Source: Rhodanobacter sp. OK091
GTDB taxonomy: Bacteria; Pseudomonadota; Gammaproteobacteria; Xanthomonadales; Rhodanobacteraceae
Assembly (NCBI RefSeq): GCF_900142825.1
Contig: NZ_FRCH01000001.1
Span: 1,612,001-1,676,000 of the forward strand
Direction of reading: 5' to 3'
Length of the DNA: 64,000 bases
Under the pieces are notes generated by a model. That model saw only the letters and a list, made by a program, of their open reading frames with translations, searched no databases and was not told the DNA's origin. Below are positions 35,217-45,966 of this stretch, piece by piece; within the stretch, counting starts at the first letter, position 1, and each line of letters starts with the position of its first letter. Position numbers and translations under genes: made by a program.

Positions 35217-37859
35217 ATGCAAGCACTTCCAGAGCAATCTCCTGCGTTGATACGCCTCAGTGATTACCGCGCACCCGCTTGGCGCGTGGAGACGGTAGAG
35301 CTGGATTTCGATCTCGGCATCGATGCCAGTGAACTGTCCGCACGCTTGCTGCTGCGTCGTGATCCCGCACAGAACGCGCCGCTGCGACTGGACGGCGAGA
35401 ACCTGCAGTTGCTGTCCATCACACTCGATGGTCGCCAGCTGCCTGCCACCGCGTATCGCTATGTAGGCAATAGCCTGGAAGTCGATGGTGTCCATGACGG
35501 CAGCGTGCTGGAAACCCGCGTGCGGTTGCGCCCGGCGGCGAACACCGCGCTGGAAGGCCTGTATTTGTCCGGCTCGCGCGAAGCGGGCTTCCTGTTGACC
35601 CAATGCGAGGCCGAGGGCTTTCGCCACATTACCTTCTTCACCGACCGGCCCGATGTGCAGTCTCGCTACAGCGTCACTTTGCGCGCCGATCGTGCACGCT
35701 TTCCGGTGCTGCTGGCCGGCGGCAATCCCGACGGTAGCGGCGAACTGGAGGGCGGCCGGCATTGGGCGCGTTTCGTCGACCCACACCCGAAGCCGAGTTA
35801 CCTGTTCGCGCTGGTTGCCGGCCGGCTGGAAAAGATCGAACGCGACTACGTCACCGCCGAAGGGCGCGCCGTGCAGCTGAAGATCTGGGCCGAAGCCGAC
35901 GCGATCGACCGCTGCGATTACGCGATGGATGCGCTGGAGCGCTCGATGCGCTGGGACGAGCAGGCGTACGGCCGCAACTACGACCTGGACGTGTTCCACG
36001 TCGTCGCCACCCACGACTTCAACATGGGCGCGATGGAGAACAAGGGCCTCAACATTTTCAATGCCAAGTGCCTGCTGGCCGACCCGGACTCGACCACCGA
36101 CGACGAATACCGGCATGTCGAGGCGGTGGTGGCGCACGAATACTTCCACAACTGGAGTGGCAACCGGGTCACTTGTCGCGATTGGTTCCAGCTGTCGCTG
36201 AAAGAAGGGCTTACGGTGTTCCGCGAGCAGAGCTTCTCGGCCGACATGAACTCCGCACCGCTGAAGCGCATCGAGGACGTCTCGCTGCTGCGCCGCGCGC
36301 AGTTCCCCGAGGATGCCGGCCCGCTGGCGCATCCGGTGCGTCCGGCGCAGTACAGCGAGATCAACAATTTCTACACCGCCACGGTGTACGAGAAAGGCGC
36401 CGAGCTGGTGCGCATGCTGGCCGGTGCGCTGGGCAAGGACGGTTTCCGTCGCGGCATGGATCGCTATTTCGATAGCAACGACGGCCGCGCCGCCACGCTG
36501 GAGGATTTTCTTGCGGCACTGGGCGAAGCCAACGGCACCGACCTCACACCCTACCTGGCCTGGTACGGCCAGGCCGGCACGCCGCGATTGAACGCCCGTG
36601 GCCGTTACGATGCTGTCCGGCATGAGTACACGCTGACGCTGGCCCAGCACGTTGCGGGACCGGAATCCCGGCCGCCGCTGCCGATCCCGGTCAAGCTGGC
36701 GCTGTTCACGCGTCATGGCGACATGCTGCCCTTGCATCTGGACGGCCAGACGTCCAAAAGCGTCAACGAACTCGTCGTGGTGCTGACCCAGGCCGAACAG
36801 GATTTCGTCTTCACCAACGTCATCACCGCACCGGTACCGTCCCTGCTGCGCGGTTTTTCCGCACCAGTGATCCTGGAATGCGATTACACCCCGGACGAGT
36901 TGGCGTTGCTGCTGGCCCATGACGTCGACGGCTTCAATCGCTGGGAGGCCGGCCAGCAGCTGGCCGTGCGCGCCTATGAGAACCTGCGTGACGACACCTC
37001 GACCGAGGCCTTGCATGCCTGGTGCGAAGCGCTGGCGTTGCTGTTCGACAACACCTCGATCGACGACGCGTTGCTGGCCGACCTGCTGACCCCGCCGGGC
37101 GAAGTCGAACTGGCCGAACGCGAGACAGCGATCGATCCGCAACGCATCCACCACTTGCGCCAGAGCTTGCAACAACGACTGGCCGAACGGCTGGGTGCCG
37201 ACGCCTTGCGCCGGCGTTACCAGGCGCTGGCCGCGCATACCGGCATCGAGCTGGATGCGCTCAGCCAGGCGCGCCGCCGGCTCAAGCGCCGCATGCTGGA
37301 GCTGTTGCATCTGCTCGACAGCCCCGAAGCCTGTCGGCTGGCCGCCGCCCAGTACCGGAGCGCGCCCGGCATGACCGACCGGCTCGCCGCGCTGGCTGTG
37401 CTGGTGCGCGGCAATGCCCCGCAGGCTGAGGCGGCGTTGCTCGACTATCGCGAACGCTACGCCGACAACGCGCTGGCGCTGGACAAATGGTTTGCGGTGC
37501 AGGCGCAGTTGCCGGGTGAGCCGGCACTGGAGCGCGTACTGCTGCTGGAGCGCGATGCCGCGTTTACCCTGAAAAATCCTAACCGGGTGCAGGCCTTGCT
37601 GGGTGCGTTCGTGCGCGGCAACCCGAGTGGGTTCCATCGGATCGATGGTGCCGGCTACCGGCTGCTGGCCGAGCGACTGATGACGCTGGACAGGTTGAAC
37701 CCGCAGGTAGCGGCACGGCTGGCTACGGCATTCAACGGCTGGCAGCGGCTGGAACCGCTACGCCGCGAGGCGGCGCGTGCGGCAATCGTGGAACTCGCCA
37801 GGCATGACGGGCTTTCCCGCAACCTGGCCGAAATCATCGGCAGCGTGCTCAACCATTGA
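35217..37859 (+). CDS. pepN: Aminopeptidase N
   Basis: M1 zinc metallopeptidase that removes N-terminal residues from peptides in the cytoplasm. The 880-residue chain has the exopeptidase motif GAMEN (about 272), the zinc motif HEYFHNW (His about 307 and 311) with the distal Glu in SLKEGLTVFREQ, and the long helical C-terminal domain usual for gammaproteobacterial PepN. No signal peptide is present. It is divergent from the epimerase operon and stands as a single gene. Confidence 0.96.
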   Translation: MQALPEQSPALIRLSDYRAPAWRVETVELDFDLGIDASELSARLLLRRDPAQNAPLRLDGENLQLLSITLDGRQLPATAYRYVGNSLEVDGVHDGSVLETRVRLRPAANTALEGLYLSGSREAGFLLTQCEAEGFRHITFFTDRPDVQSRYSVTLRADRARFPVLLAGGNPDGSGELEGGRHWARFVDPHPKPSYLFALVAGRLEKIERDYVTAEGRAVQLKIWAEADAIDRCDYAMDALERSMRWDEQAYGRNYDLDVFHVVATHDFNMGAMENKGLNIFNAKCLLADPDSTTDDEYRHVEAVVAHEYFHNWSGNRVTCRDWFQLSLKEGLTVFREQSFSADMNSAPLKRIEDVSLLRRAQFPEDAGPLAHPVRPAQYSEINNFYTATVYEKGAELVRMLAGALGKDGFRRGMDRYFDSNDGRAATLEDFLAALGEANGTDLTPYLAWYGQAGTPRLNARGRYDAVRHEYTLTLAQHVAGPESRPPLPIPVKLALFTRHGDMLPLHLDGQTSKSVNELVVVLTQAEQDFVFTNVITAPVPSLLRGFSAPVILECDYTPDELALLLAHDVDGFNRWEAGQQLAVRAYENLRDDTSTEALHAWCEALALLFDNTSIDDALLADLLTPPGEVELAERETAIDPQRIHHLRQSLQQRLAERLGADALRRRYQALAAHTGIELDALSQARRRLKRRMLELLHLLDSPEACRLAAAQYRSAPGMTDRLAALAVLVRGNAPQAEAALLDYRERYADNALALDKWFAVQAQLPGEPALERVLLLERDAAFTLKNPNRVQALLGAFVRGNPSGFHRIDGAGYRLLAERLMTLDRLNPQVAARLATAFNGWQRLEPLRREAARAAIVELARHDGLSRNLAEIIGSVLNH

Positions 37860-37921
37860 TCGGCGGCGGGGCTGCCGACCCCGCGCGGACACCTCGCTGC
37901 CTCGCCCGCTGCGGGTAATGG

Positions 37922-37942
37922 CATCCGCTATACGGGCGGATG
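37922..37942. terminator. Short hairpin after pepN
   Basis: CATCCGC and GCGGATG form a 7-base stem with a 7-base loop, followed by TTT on the plus strand. It sits between convergent genes and is a weak terminator candidate. Confidence 0.4.
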
Positions 37943-37948
37943 TTTCGC

Positions 37949-38134
37949 TCAGACGGACAAATGATCGAGCGCGTCGAGCAGGCTCTGCATGCGCGATTCC
38001 AGGTCGGGCTGCAACACGCCACGCTCGTTGTCTTCGCGCCCGCTCAAACCGTCGATCGCCATCTCGACCTGGCCAAGCTCGATCAGCAGATCGTGGTACG
38101 GATAAACCGGCTGGAAATCGAAGCTCATGTCCAT
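37949..38134 (-). CDS. Small acidic protein of unknown function
   Basis: A 61-residue product (MDMSFDFQPVYPYHDLLIELGQ to LLDALDHLSV) that I do not recognise. It is acidic and mostly helical in appearance. A ribosome binding site AAGGGG lies six bases before the ATG on the minus strand, and codon use is like the neighbours. It faces pepN. It may be a lineage-specific regulator or adaptor, but nothing in the sequence tells. Confidence 0.55.
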   Translation of the reverse strand: MDMSFDFQPVYPYHDLLIELGQVEMAIDGLSGREDNERGVLQPDLESRMQSLLDALDHLSV

Positions 38135-38418
38135 GGCGTACCCCTTCTCGTGGCTGGTACTGCGATGAAAGCAACCGCCGTGCCAGGATGTGATGAGTGT
38201 CGCAGTTGATTCGGGTTCGCCATCACAGCACTGACGCAATACGTCATCTGCTGCCGCGGCCCGGCACAATTTTCCTTTTCAGTCACTCTTTGTTCACATG
38301 TTTGCGGCGAATATCCATCCGTGTTTTACGCCAGCGATCACCGGTTTCTGGCGTCCGGCAACACGGTCATCCTGGATTCCCCCTGTTCCTGAGACCGCCG
38401 GGCGTCAGATCTATAAGC

Positions 38419-38459
38419 ACAAGGCCCCGCAGCTGCAAAGCTGCGGGGCCTTGTCTTTT
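38419..38459 (+). terminator. Strong hairpin terminator ahead of mnmG
   Basis: ACAAGGCCCCGCAGCT pairs perfectly with AGCTGCGGGGCCTTGT around GCAA (16 pairs), followed by CTTTT. No coding gene on the plus strand ends here, so it may end a small RNA or a long 3' transcript passing the pepN hairpin. Confidence 0.65.
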
Positions 38460-38494
38460 GGGCCTTTGCGAGGTTTTCGGATCCCACAAAAGGC

Positions 38495-38518
38495 GACGGC
38501 ACCCCGAGAGGTGCCGTC
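38495..38518. terminator. Second hairpin ahead of mnmG
   Basis: GACGGCACC and GGTGCCGTC form a perfect 9-base stem with loop CCGAGA; TTGCTTCCTTT follows on the plus strand. It lies about 200 bases before mnmG. Confidence 0.45.
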
Positions 38519-38714
38519 TTGCTTCCTTTCCTGGTACACGATCGAACCCCTGTCCGTTCGATCTCGGCGCGCGTAGTCGCGCAGCGTCTGCCCGTGAAAG
38601 TGCTGCTGGGTACAAGCAGGAAACATGCCAGCCATCGGTCAATCCCTGGCATGCCGTTGGCGGCGTTACCATAGCGCCTCGTTTCGTCACTTTTTGCGTG
38701 CTCAGGGCAGTTTG

Positions 38715-40592
38715 ATGCGCCACCCCACCCACTACGACGTCATCGTGATCGGCGGCGGCCATGCCGGTACCGAGGCGGCGCTTGCAGCCGCACGCGCCGG
38801 CGCACGCACGTTGTTGCTCAGTCACAACATCGAGACGATCGGCCAGATGAGTTGCAATCCGGCGATCGGCGGCATCGGCAAAGGCCATCTGGTCAAGGAG
38901 ATCGACGCGCTCGGCGGTGCGATGGCGCATGCGGCCGACCGTGCCGGCATCCAGTGGCGCACTTTGAACGCGTCGAAAGGTCCCGCCGTGCGCGCCACCC
39001 GCTGCCAGGCCGATCGCGCGCTGTACAAGGCGGCGATCCGCCATATCGTCGAAACCGAGCCAAACCTGCAGCTGTTCCAGCAGGCAGTGGACGACCTGAT
39101 CATCGAGCACGGCCGCGTCACCGGCGTGGTCACGCAGATGGGCCTGTCATTCGGCGCGAACGCGGTAGTACTCACTGCCGGCACCTTCCTCGCCGGCAAG
39201 ATCCACATCGGCCAGGCGCAATACGCCGGTGGTCGTGCCGGCGATCCGCCGGCCAGCGCTCTGGCACAGAAGCTGCGCGAACTGCCGGTCGCCGCCGACC
39301 GTCTGAAAACCGGCACGCCGCCACGCATCGACCTGCGCAGCATCGACTTCAACGGCCTCGAGGAGCAGCCCGGCGACGATCCGGCGCCGGTGTTCTCCTA
39401 CCTCGGTACCCGCGACGAACATCCGCGCCAGGTCAGCTGCTGGATCACCCACACTTCTGAACAGACACATGAACTGATCCGCGGCGCGCTGGACCGTTCA
39501 CCGCTGTACACCGGCCAGATCGAAGGTGTCGGCCCGCGCTACTGCCCGTCGATCGAGGACAAGGTGGTGCGCTTCGCCGAGAAGTCATCACACCAGATCT
39601 TCATCGAGCCGGAGGGTCTGGACACGTTCGAGATCTATCCGAACGGCATTTCCACCTCGTTGCCGTACGACGTGCAGCTGGCCTTGGTGCACTCGATCAA
39701 GGGTTTCGGGAAGGCGCATATCACCCGCCCCGGCTATGCGATCGAGTACGACTATTTCGACCCGCGCGGCCTGCAGCCGTGGCTGGAAACCAAGGCGATC
39801 CCCGGCCTGTATTTCGCCGGCCAGATCAACGGCACCACCGGTTACGAGGAAGCTGCCGCACAAGGCCTGATCGCCGGCCTCAACGCCGCGCTCGCCACGC
39901 AGGGCAAGGCGCCTTGGTATCCGCGCCGCGACGAGGCGTATATCGGCGTGCTGATCGACGACCTCACCAGCAACGGCACGATCGAGCCGTACCGCATGTT
40001 CACCTCGCGTGCCGAATACCGACTGCATCTGCGCGAGGACAACGCCGACCTGCGCCTCAGCGAGACTGGCCATGCCCTGGGTGTAGTGCCGCAGGCGCGC
40101 TACGACGCGTTGCGCGCCAAGCGCGAAGCGGTCGAACGCGAGCTGCAACGCCTGGGCGGATTGTGGGCGACGCCGGGCAACGCGCTCGGCGCCGCGGTCG
40201 AGCGCCAGCTCGGCATCGCCGTCAGTCGCGAGACGAATGCAGTGGATCTGTTGCGCCGGCCCGAGCTCGATTATGCGCAGCTGACCTCGGTGGCCGAACT
40301 GGGACCGCCGGTGGCACGCGACGACGTCGCCGCGCAGGTCGAAGTGCAGGTCAAGTACGCCGGCTATCTCGAGCGTCAGCGCGAGGAAATCGAGCGTCAG
40401 CGCCGGCATGAGCACACCGCGATTCCCGCCAGCTTCGACTACGACAAAGTGCGTGGACTGTCCGCCGAAGTGCTACTCAAACTGAAACGCACGATGCCGG
40501 CCACACTCGGCCAGGCGGCGCGTGTCAGCGGCGTCACTCCCGCGGCGATCTCGCTGCTGCTGGTGCACCTGAAGCGTCGCGACGCTGCCTGA
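38715..40592 (+). CDS. mnmG: tRNA 5-carboxymethylaminomethyluridine synthesis enzyme MnmG
   Basis: FAD enzyme that, with MnmE, modifies the wobble uridine of several tRNAs. The 625-residue protein has the dinucleotide motif [14 protein letters not shown] at residues 8-21, [23 protein letters not shown], the [16 protein letters not shown] segment, and the C-terminal helical domain ([11 protein letters not shown]). The ATG at 38715 is the homology start; the frame is open 90 bases further up. The gene precedes a membrane protein with GYF and RDD domains and is not next to mnmE or rsmG here. Confidence 0.96.
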   Translation: MRHPTHYDVIVIGGGHAGTEAALAAARAGARTLLLSHNIETIGQMSCNPAIGGIGKGHLVKEIDALGGAMAHAADRAGIQWRTLNASKGPAVRATRCQADRALYKAAIRHIVETEPNLQLFQQAVDDLIIEHGRVTGVVTQMGLSFGANAVVLTAGTFLAGKIHIGQAQYAGGRAGDPPASALAQKLRELPVAADRLKTGTPPRIDLRSIDFNGLEEQPGDDPAPVFSYLGTRDEHPRQVSCWITHTSEQTHELIRGALDRSPLYTGQIEGVGPRYCPSIEDKVVRFAEKSSHQIFIEPEGLDTFEIYPNGISTSLPYDVQLALVHSIKGFGKAHITRPGYAIEYDYFDPRGLQPWLETKAIPGLYFAGQINGTTGYEEAAAQGLIAGLNAALATQGKAPWYPRRDEAYIGVLIDDLTSNGTIEPYRMFTSRAEYRLHLREDNADLRLSETGHALGVVPQARYDALRAKREAVERELQRLGGLWATPGNALGAAVERQLGIAVSRETNAVDLLRRPELDYAQLTSVAELGPPVARDDVAAQVEVQVKYAGYLERQREEIERQRRHEHTAIPASFDYDKVRGLSAEVLLKLKRTMPATLGQAARVSGVTPAAISLLLVHLKRRDAA

Positions 40593-40663
40593 CATAGGCG
40601 TGGATCCGCCCCGCGCTCCACTCATGGCATCATGCCCACTTCGACCAGCATGAGGAGTGTGCA

Positions 40664-41443
40664 ATGGAAATCTGGATCGGTCGCGACGGCGAACGACATG
40701 GCCCGTACAAGGAAGACGATGTGCGCCAATGGCTGCGCACGGGCCAGGTCAGCCCGCAGGATCTGGCCTGGTACGAGGGCCTCGCCGACTGGCAGCCGCT
40801 GTCGGTGCTGTTCCCCGACGAAATGTCTCGCAACGCGCCGCCACCCAGCAACCCCTATACCGCACCTGCCGCACCGCTGATGCCGTTGCCGCAAACCACG
40901 GCGGCCGCGCTGGAGGACTATGCCGGTTTCTGGAAGCGCGTGGGGGCCTACATTCTCGACGCCATCATCTTGTACATCCCGAACACGCTCATCATGAAGG
41001 CCATGGGCGGCGATGCGGCTCAAGAGGCGATGCGCCAGACCATGCTTGCCGCACCGGGTGACCCGCACGCCATGATGGCCGCGTACGGACAGTTTTATTC
41101 AATGATGGGCACGACCATGGCGATCACCGGCGTCATTGCCTGGTTGTACTTCGCGCTCTGCGAGAGTTCGGCCTGGCAAGGCACGTTGGGCAAACTGGCG
41201 CTGGGCATCCGGGTCACCGACTTGCAGGGCAAGCGGATCAGCTTCCCGCGCGCCCTGGGTCGTTATCCCGCCAAATTCCTCAGCAGCATGATCCTGGGCA
41301 TCGGTTTCCTGATGGTCGCCTGGACCGAGCGCAAGCAGGCCTTGCATGACATGGTCTGCGGCACTTTGGTGTTGAACGGCCGCGCCAGCGAGTTCAAGTC
41401 GAACCAGACCTCGTCCGACAACAGCAAATCGTTCAGCGCCTGA
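40664..41443 (+). CDS. GYF-2/RDD-domain membrane protein
   Basis: A 259-residue protein with two parts. Residues 1-55 match the GYF_2 domain (EIWIGRDGERHGPYKEDDVRQWLRTGQVSPQDLAWYEG), a cytoplasmic peptide-binding module. After a proline-rich linker come the RDD features: YAGFWKRVGAYILDAIILYIP, a second helix near 150, GTLGKLALGIRVTDLQGKRISFPRALGR and a third helix with AWTERKQALHDMVCGTLVL. The combination is common in proteobacteria and its role is not established. GAGGAGTG precedes the start. Confidence 0.85.
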   Translation: MEIWIGRDGERHGPYKEDDVRQWLRTGQVSPQDLAWYEGLADWQPLSVLFPDEMSRNAPPPSNPYTAPAAPLMPLPQTTAAALEDYAGFWKRVGAYILDAIILYIPNTLIMKAMGGDAAQEAMRQTMLAAPGDPHAMMAAYGQFYSMMGTTMAITGVIAWLYFALCESSAWQGTLGKLALGIRVTDLQGKRISFPRALGRYPAKFLSSMILGIGFLMVAWTERKQALHDMVCGTLVLNGRASEFKSNQTSSDNSKSFSA

Positions 41444-41598
41444 GCGTGGATTTGCCTGGACGGCGTCGCGGCTCGGCCGCGGCGCCGTGTTTGTTTTCTG
41501 CACATCTGCTGCCGGTGCAGTCGGGCTGCTTGGTATCATCGTCGGCTTGATCTCTCTACCCGGCGCATCACGCCACTGCCAGGAACCGACCGCAGCCC

Positions 41599-43929
41599 AT
41601 GCTCAGCATCGAACAACGCATCGCCAACGATATCGCCGCCAAAACCGAACAGGTACAAGCGGCCGTGGATTTGCTCGACGGTGGCGCCACCGTGCCGTTC
41701 ATCGCGCGCTACCGCAAGGAAGTCACCGGCGGTCTGGACGACACCCAGCTGCGCCTGCTGGAGGAGCGACTGCACTATCTGCGCGAGCTGGAAGACCGCC
41801 GCGCGGCGATCCTTGCCAGCGTCGAGGAACAGGGCAAGCTCAGCGATGCGTTGAAAAGCGAATTGCTCGCCGCCGACACCAAGGCGCGGCTGGAAGACTT
41901 GTACCTGCCGTTCAAGCCGAAGCGCCGCACCAAGGCGCAGATCGCCCGCGAGGCCGGGCTGGAACCGCTGGCGCTGGGCCTGCGCGACGATCCCACGCTG
42001 TCGCCGGAAGTGTTCGCCGCAACGTTTGTCGACGCGGAGAAAGGCGTTGCCGACGTGCGCGCCGCGCTGGATGGCGCTCGCGCGATCCTGATGGAGTCGA
42101 TCGCCGAAGATGCGCATCTGGTCGGCGAACTGCGCGACTGGCTATGGGCGCAGGGACAGATCCGCGCCAAGCTGGTCGAAGGCAAGGAGAACGAAGGCGC
42201 GAAGTTCCGCGACTACTTCGACCATGTCGAACCGATCGGCAAGATTCCTTCGCACCGGTTGCTGGCGTTGATGCGCGCACGCAACGAGGGCGTGCTCGAG
42301 CTTGAACTGGCACCGGCTGCCGACAGCGAGCAAGGCCACGCCGAAGGCGAAGGCCGCGTCGCCGCCCACGCCAACATCCACAATCGCGGCCGCGCCGCCG
42401 ATGCCTGGCTGCGCGAAACCGTGCGGCTGACCTGGCGCGTGAAGCTGCATCTGCATCTCACCCTCGACCTGTTCGGCCGCGTGCGCGAAGGTGCCGAGGA
42501 CGAGGCGATCCGCGTCTTCGGCGACAACCTGAAGGACTTGATGCTGGCAGCGCCGGCCGGTGCGAAGACAGTGATGGGACTCGATCCGGGCATCCGCACT
42601 GGCGTCAAAGTTGCCGTGGTCGATGCCACCGGCAAGCTGCTCGCCACCGACGTGATCTATCCACACGAGCCACGCCGACAGTGGAATGAATCGCTCGTGC
42701 AACTGGCGAAACTGTGCAAACAGCACGGCGTCAACCTGATCGCGATCGGCAACGGCACCGCCTCACGCGAAACCGACAAGCTGGCCGGCGAGTTGATCAA
42801 GAAGCTTGCCGACAGCCATCTATCGAAAGTGGTGGTCAGTGAAGCCGGCGCGTCGATCTACTCGGCATCCGAGCTGGCGGCGAAGGAATTTCCCGAGCTG
42901 GATGTGACCTTGCGCGGTGCGATTTCGATCGCGCGCCGGCTGCAGGATCCGCTGGCCGAACTGGTGAAGATCGAGCCGAAGGCAATCGGCGTGGGCCAGT
43001 ACCAGCACGACGTCAACCAGATCAAGCTGGCACGTGCGCTGGATGCGCGGGTCGAGGACTGCGTCAATGCGGTCGGCGTCGATGTCAACACCGCCTCTGC
43101 CGCGCTGCTGGCGCGCGTGGCCGGCCTCAGTGCCAGCGTCGCCGAGAACGTGGTGAAGCACCGCGATGCGAACGGCCCATTCGCCAACCGCAAGGCATTG
43201 CTGAAAGTGCCGCGGCTCGGCGACAAGGCATTCGAGCAGTGCGCCGGTTTTCTGCGTGTCTCCGATGGAGACAATCCGCTGGATGCCAGCTCGGTCCATC
43301 CCGAAGCGTACCCGGTGGTCGAACGGATCATCGCCCAGTGCGGCCGCGAGGTGCGCAATATCATCGGCGACAGCGGCTTCCTGCGCGGCCTCAAGCCCGA
43401 GCAGTTTACCGATGAAAAGTTCGGCGTACCGACCGTGCGCGACATCCTGAAAGAACTGGAGAAACCAGGCCGCGATCCGCGTCCGGAATTCGTGGCGCCC
43501 AGTTTTGCCGAGGGCGTCGAGGACGTGAAGGATCTCAAGCCCGGCATGATTCTCGAAGGCCGGGTCACCAACGTCGCCGCGTTCGGTGCGTTCGTCGATA
43601 TCGGCGTGCATCAGGATGGCTTGGTGCATGTCTCCGCGTTGTCGCATACGTTCGTCAAGGATCCGCGTGACGCGGTGAAGGCCGGTGACATCGTCAAGGT
43701 CAAGGTGATGGAGATCGACCTGCCGCGCCAGCGCATCGGTCTCAGCATGCGGCTCGACGACGAACCCGGACAGGCGCGTAGTGGGCGGCCGCCGGCCGGT
43801 GGCGGCAACCCGGACGGCAAACGCGACACCCGCAACGGCGGACGACCCGGCAACAGCGCACCGAAGCCCACACCGGCGCCAGTCAACAGCGCCTTCGCCG
43901 ATGCGTTGGCGCGCGCCGCCAAACGCTGA
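41599..43929 (+). CDS. tex: Tex family transcription accessory / RNA-binding protein
   Basis: A 776-residue Tex protein. The N-terminal helical part begins [40 protein letters not shown], followed by a YqgF-like nuclease fold ([22 protein letters not shown]), helix-hairpin-helix repeats ([20 protein letters not shown]), and an S1 RNA-binding domain near residues 650-720 ([28 protein letters not shown]). The end is a disordered Gly/Pro/Arg tail. Family members bind nucleic acids and influence transcription of virulence or stress genes. It is a single gene. Confidence 0.95.
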   Translation: MLSIEQRIANDIAAKTEQVQAAVDLLDGGATVPFIARYRKEVTGGLDDTQLRLLEERLHYLRELEDRRAAILASVEEQGKLSDALKSELLAADTKARLEDLYLPFKPKRRTKAQIAREAGLEPLALGLRDDPTLSPEVFAATFVDAEKGVADVRAALDGARAILMESIAEDAHLVGELRDWLWAQGQIRAKLVEGKENEGAKFRDYFDHVEPIGKIPSHRLLALMRARNEGVLELELAPAADSEQGHAEGEGRVAAHANIHNRGRAADAWLRETVRLTWRVKLHLHLTLDLFGRVREGAEDEAIRVFGDNLKDLMLAAPAGAKTVMGLDPGIRTGVKVAVVDATGKLLATDVIYPHEPRRQWNESLVQLAKLCKQHGVNLIAIGNGTASRETDKLAGELIKKLADSHLSKVVVSEAGASIYSASELAAKEFPELDVTLRGAISIARRLQDPLAELVKIEPKAIGVGQYQHDVNQIKLARALDARVEDCVNAVGVDVNTASAALLARVAGLSASVAENVVKHRDANGPFANRKALLKVPRLGDKAFEQCAGFLRVSDGDNPLDASSVHPEAYPVVERIIAQCGREVRNIIGDSGFLRGLKPEQFTDEKFGVPTVRDILKELEKPGRDPRPEFVAPSFAEGVEDVKDLKPGMILEGRVTNVAAFGAFVDIGVHQDGLVHVSALSHTFVKDPRDAVKAGDIVKVKVMEIDLPRQRIGLSMRLDDEPGQARSGRPPAGGGNPDGKRDTRNGGRPGNSAPKPTPAPVNSAFADALARAAKR

Positions 43930-44037
43930 CCCAACCACCCATGCGGCAGCGCGCTGCAATGCAGCATGCGCTTCCGTATGGGGTGCATTAACGTAACGCT
44001 CATATAACAAGGCCATTCCGGCCCAGGAGTGTTACCC

Positions 44038-45894
44038 ATGCTTCGCACCCGCCAACTCGCCGGCGCCATCGCCGCCACGTTGATGTTCAGCAGCGCCGCT
44101 GTCGCCACCGATTTCAGCAAGGTCGTCGTGTTTGGCGACAGCCTCAGCGACAACGGCAATCTGTCGCAGGTGTTGCCAGGCCCGAGCATTCAGCCACCGC
44201 TGCGTTTCACCACCAATCCCGGCCATGTGGCGATCGAGAATGTGGCCAGTACCTTGGGCAGCACGCTCAGTCCTTCGCTCAATGGCGGAAGCGATTACGC
44301 CTGGGGCGGCGCAGGGGTCAACAACAACTCGCCCGGTACGCCGGGGGCGGTGCCGACGCTGACCACGCAGGTGAATGCCTATCTGAGCGCCGGCAGCGCC
44401 GACCAGCATGCGCTGTATTCCATCTGGGGCGGCGCCAACGACATTTTCTACCACGCGACTCTGGCCGGCGGCGGGCTCGAAACCTCGGCACAGGCGCAGA
44501 CCAACGTGGCGATCGCTGCGCAGCAGGAAGTGAAGCTGATCGGTCAGCTGCAGGCCGCCGGTGCCAAGAACATTCTGGTGTTCAACCTGCCCAACATCGG
44601 GCTGACTCCCGACGCTGCCGCGCAAGGGCCGGCCGGCGCCGCAGCATTGGCCGGTCTCAGCCTGATCTTCAACGGCCAGCTCAATACTGGCCTGGGACAA
44701 CTGGGCAAAGGCATCATCCCGATCAACGCCTATGGGCTGCTGTCCGAGGTGATCGCCAATCCACAGGCTTACGGTTTCACCAATGCCACCATGCCGGCTT
44801 GCGGCGCCAATTCCAGCTCGGTGCGCTGTGGGCCGCAGGGTTCAGGCCTGCCGTACACGTACGCCCCCGGCACGGATCAGAGCTACGTGTTTGCCGACGG
44901 AGTGCATCCGACCACCGCCGCGCACGCGCTGCTCGGCCAGTATGTGGTGTCCGTCCTGCGGGCGCCGGAACAGATTTCGCTGCTCGGTGAGTCGGCGTTG
45001 TCGGCCGCCACCACGCAGACCCGCACCATCCGCAACCAGATGCTGGTGGACAGCGATGGCGGCGAAACCCGTACATTCGTCAACATCGATTACGCGCGGC
45101 AGCGCTTCGACGCCAACAACGGTTCGCCGAAGACCAGTAGCAACAACATCAACTTCACCTTGGGCGTGGATGCCCACGCCGCCGACAATCTCTCGGCTGG
45201 CCTGGCGCTCGGGGTCGGCCAGAGCAATGCGAATGTTTCCGGCGGTGGCGGTTACAAGCTGCAAGACATCAGCGGGCTCGGCTATCTGACCTACCACGCT
45301 GGCGGCGGCTATGTCGGCGGTTACGCGGATTTCGGCCAGTCCAATTTCAAGAACATCGACCGTCGCATCGACCTCGGCGCCATGCGACGCACCGAGAGCG
45401 GCAAGGCGGACGGCTCGCATCTGGGCGCCGGCCTCACCGGTGGCTGGTGGTTCGATTTCGGCAACCTGCGCACCGGACCGTTTGCCAATCTCGAATGGCA
45501 GACCGCCAAGATCAACGGCTATAGCGAAAACGGCAACGACAGCAGCGCGATGTGGTTCGATCGGCAACAGCGCGACGCGCTGATCGGCACCCTGGGCTGG
45601 CGCTTGCAAGGTCATTGGCAGGTCGCCAACCTGGCCATGTCGCCGTATGCCGAACTGGCCTGGAACCACGACAGCAAGGCCGATCCGCGTGAAGTCAGCG
45701 CCGGCTTGAACAGCATGAACGGCACGTTCGCGCTGACCGGCTTCGTACCCGACAAGAGCTGGGGCAACGCCAACCTCGGCCTGTCCGCCCAGCTCACGCC
45801 GAGCATGACCAGCTGGATCGGCTACAGCGGCCGTTTCGGAGACAACAGCCAGAAGTACAACAGCTTCAACATGGGCTTCCGCGTCAACCTCTGA
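44038..45894 (+). CDS. Autotransporter GDSL esterase/lipase
   Basis: A 618-residue EstA-like surface enzyme. Signal peptide to about residue 26 (SSAAVAT), then the SGNH/GDSL domain with FGDSLSDNGN (Ser nucleophile about 39), GGANDIFY, and DGVHPTTAAH near 290 carrying the Asp and His. From about residue 345 an autotransporter beta-barrel follows (TRTFVNIDYARQRFDAN onward), ending in an aromatic-type strand GFRVNL. In the family the esterase stays at the cell surface and affects lipid use or rhamnolipid production. AGGAG lies eight bases before ATG 44038; a GTG at 44029 is less likely. Confidence 0.92.
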   Translation: MLRTRQLAGAIAATLMFSSAAVATDFSKVVVFGDSLSDNGNLSQVLPGPSIQPPLRFTTNPGHVAIENVASTLGSTLSPSLNGGSDYAWGGAGVNNNSPGTPGAVPTLTTQVNAYLSAGSADQHALYSIWGGANDIFYHATLAGGGLETSAQAQTNVAIAAQQEVKLIGQLQAAGAKNILVFNLPNIGLTPDAAAQGPAGAAALAGLSLIFNGQLNTGLGQLGKGIIPINAYGLLSEVIANPQAYGFTNATMPACGANSSSVRCGPQGSGLPYTYAPGTDQSYVFADGVHPTTAAHALLGQYVVSVLRAPEQISLLGESALSAATTQTRTIRNQMLVDSDGGETRTFVNIDYARQRFDANNGSPKTSSNNINFTLGVDAHAADNLSAGLALGVGQSNANVSGGGGYKLQDISGLGYLTYHAGGGYVGGYADFGQSNFKNIDRRIDLGAMRRTESGKADGSHLGAGLTGGWWFDFGNLRTGPFANLEWQTAKINGYSENGNDSSAMWFDRQQRDALIGTLGWRLQGHWQVANLAMSPYAELAWNHDSKADPREVSAGLNSMNGTFALTGFVPDKSWGNANLGLSAQLTPSMTSWIGYSGRFGDNSQKYNSFNMGFRVNL

Positions 45895-45910
45895 ACGGGT
45901 CCGCCGCAAC

Positions 45911-45945
45911 AAAAAAGCCGCCGGTTTGCACCGGCGGCTTTTTTT
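45911..45945. terminator. Bidirectional Rho-independent terminator
   Basis: AAAAAA, then GCCGCCGGT, loop TTGC, ACCGGCGGC and TTTTTTT. The 9-base stem is perfect and flanked by A and T runs, so it works for the esterase gene on the plus strand and for the lipoprotein gene on the minus strand. Confidence 0.93.
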
Positions 45946-45966
45946 ATGTGCTGACGTCTGGACGGC

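Larger units (their letters stand above)
38135..38714. other. 580-base intergenic region with two strong hairpins
   Basis: This gap before mnmG is less GC-rich in its first half (around 38260-38330). It contains two clear hairpins (listed separately) and no ORF I can support: the open frames on both strands run through the hairpins and lack homology or good ribosome binding sites. It should hold the promoter of mnmG and possibly a small RNA ending at the first hairpin. Confidence 0.4.

Noticed and set aside
34298-35263. Long plus-strand frame opposite the epimerase gene
   Set aside because: It is the shadow of a GC-rich gene; the minus strand has a signature sequence, a good ribosome binding site and an operon overlap.
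38530-38570. T-arm-like GTTCGATC on both strands, as in a tRNA or tmRNA
   Set aside because: The flanking bases do not pair as a T stem, no acceptor or anticodon arm can be built, and no CCA-bearing 3' end fits.
38298-38576. 92-residue frame on the plus strand ahead of mnmG
   Set aside because: It runs through both hairpins, has no ribosome binding site and no recognisable sequence.
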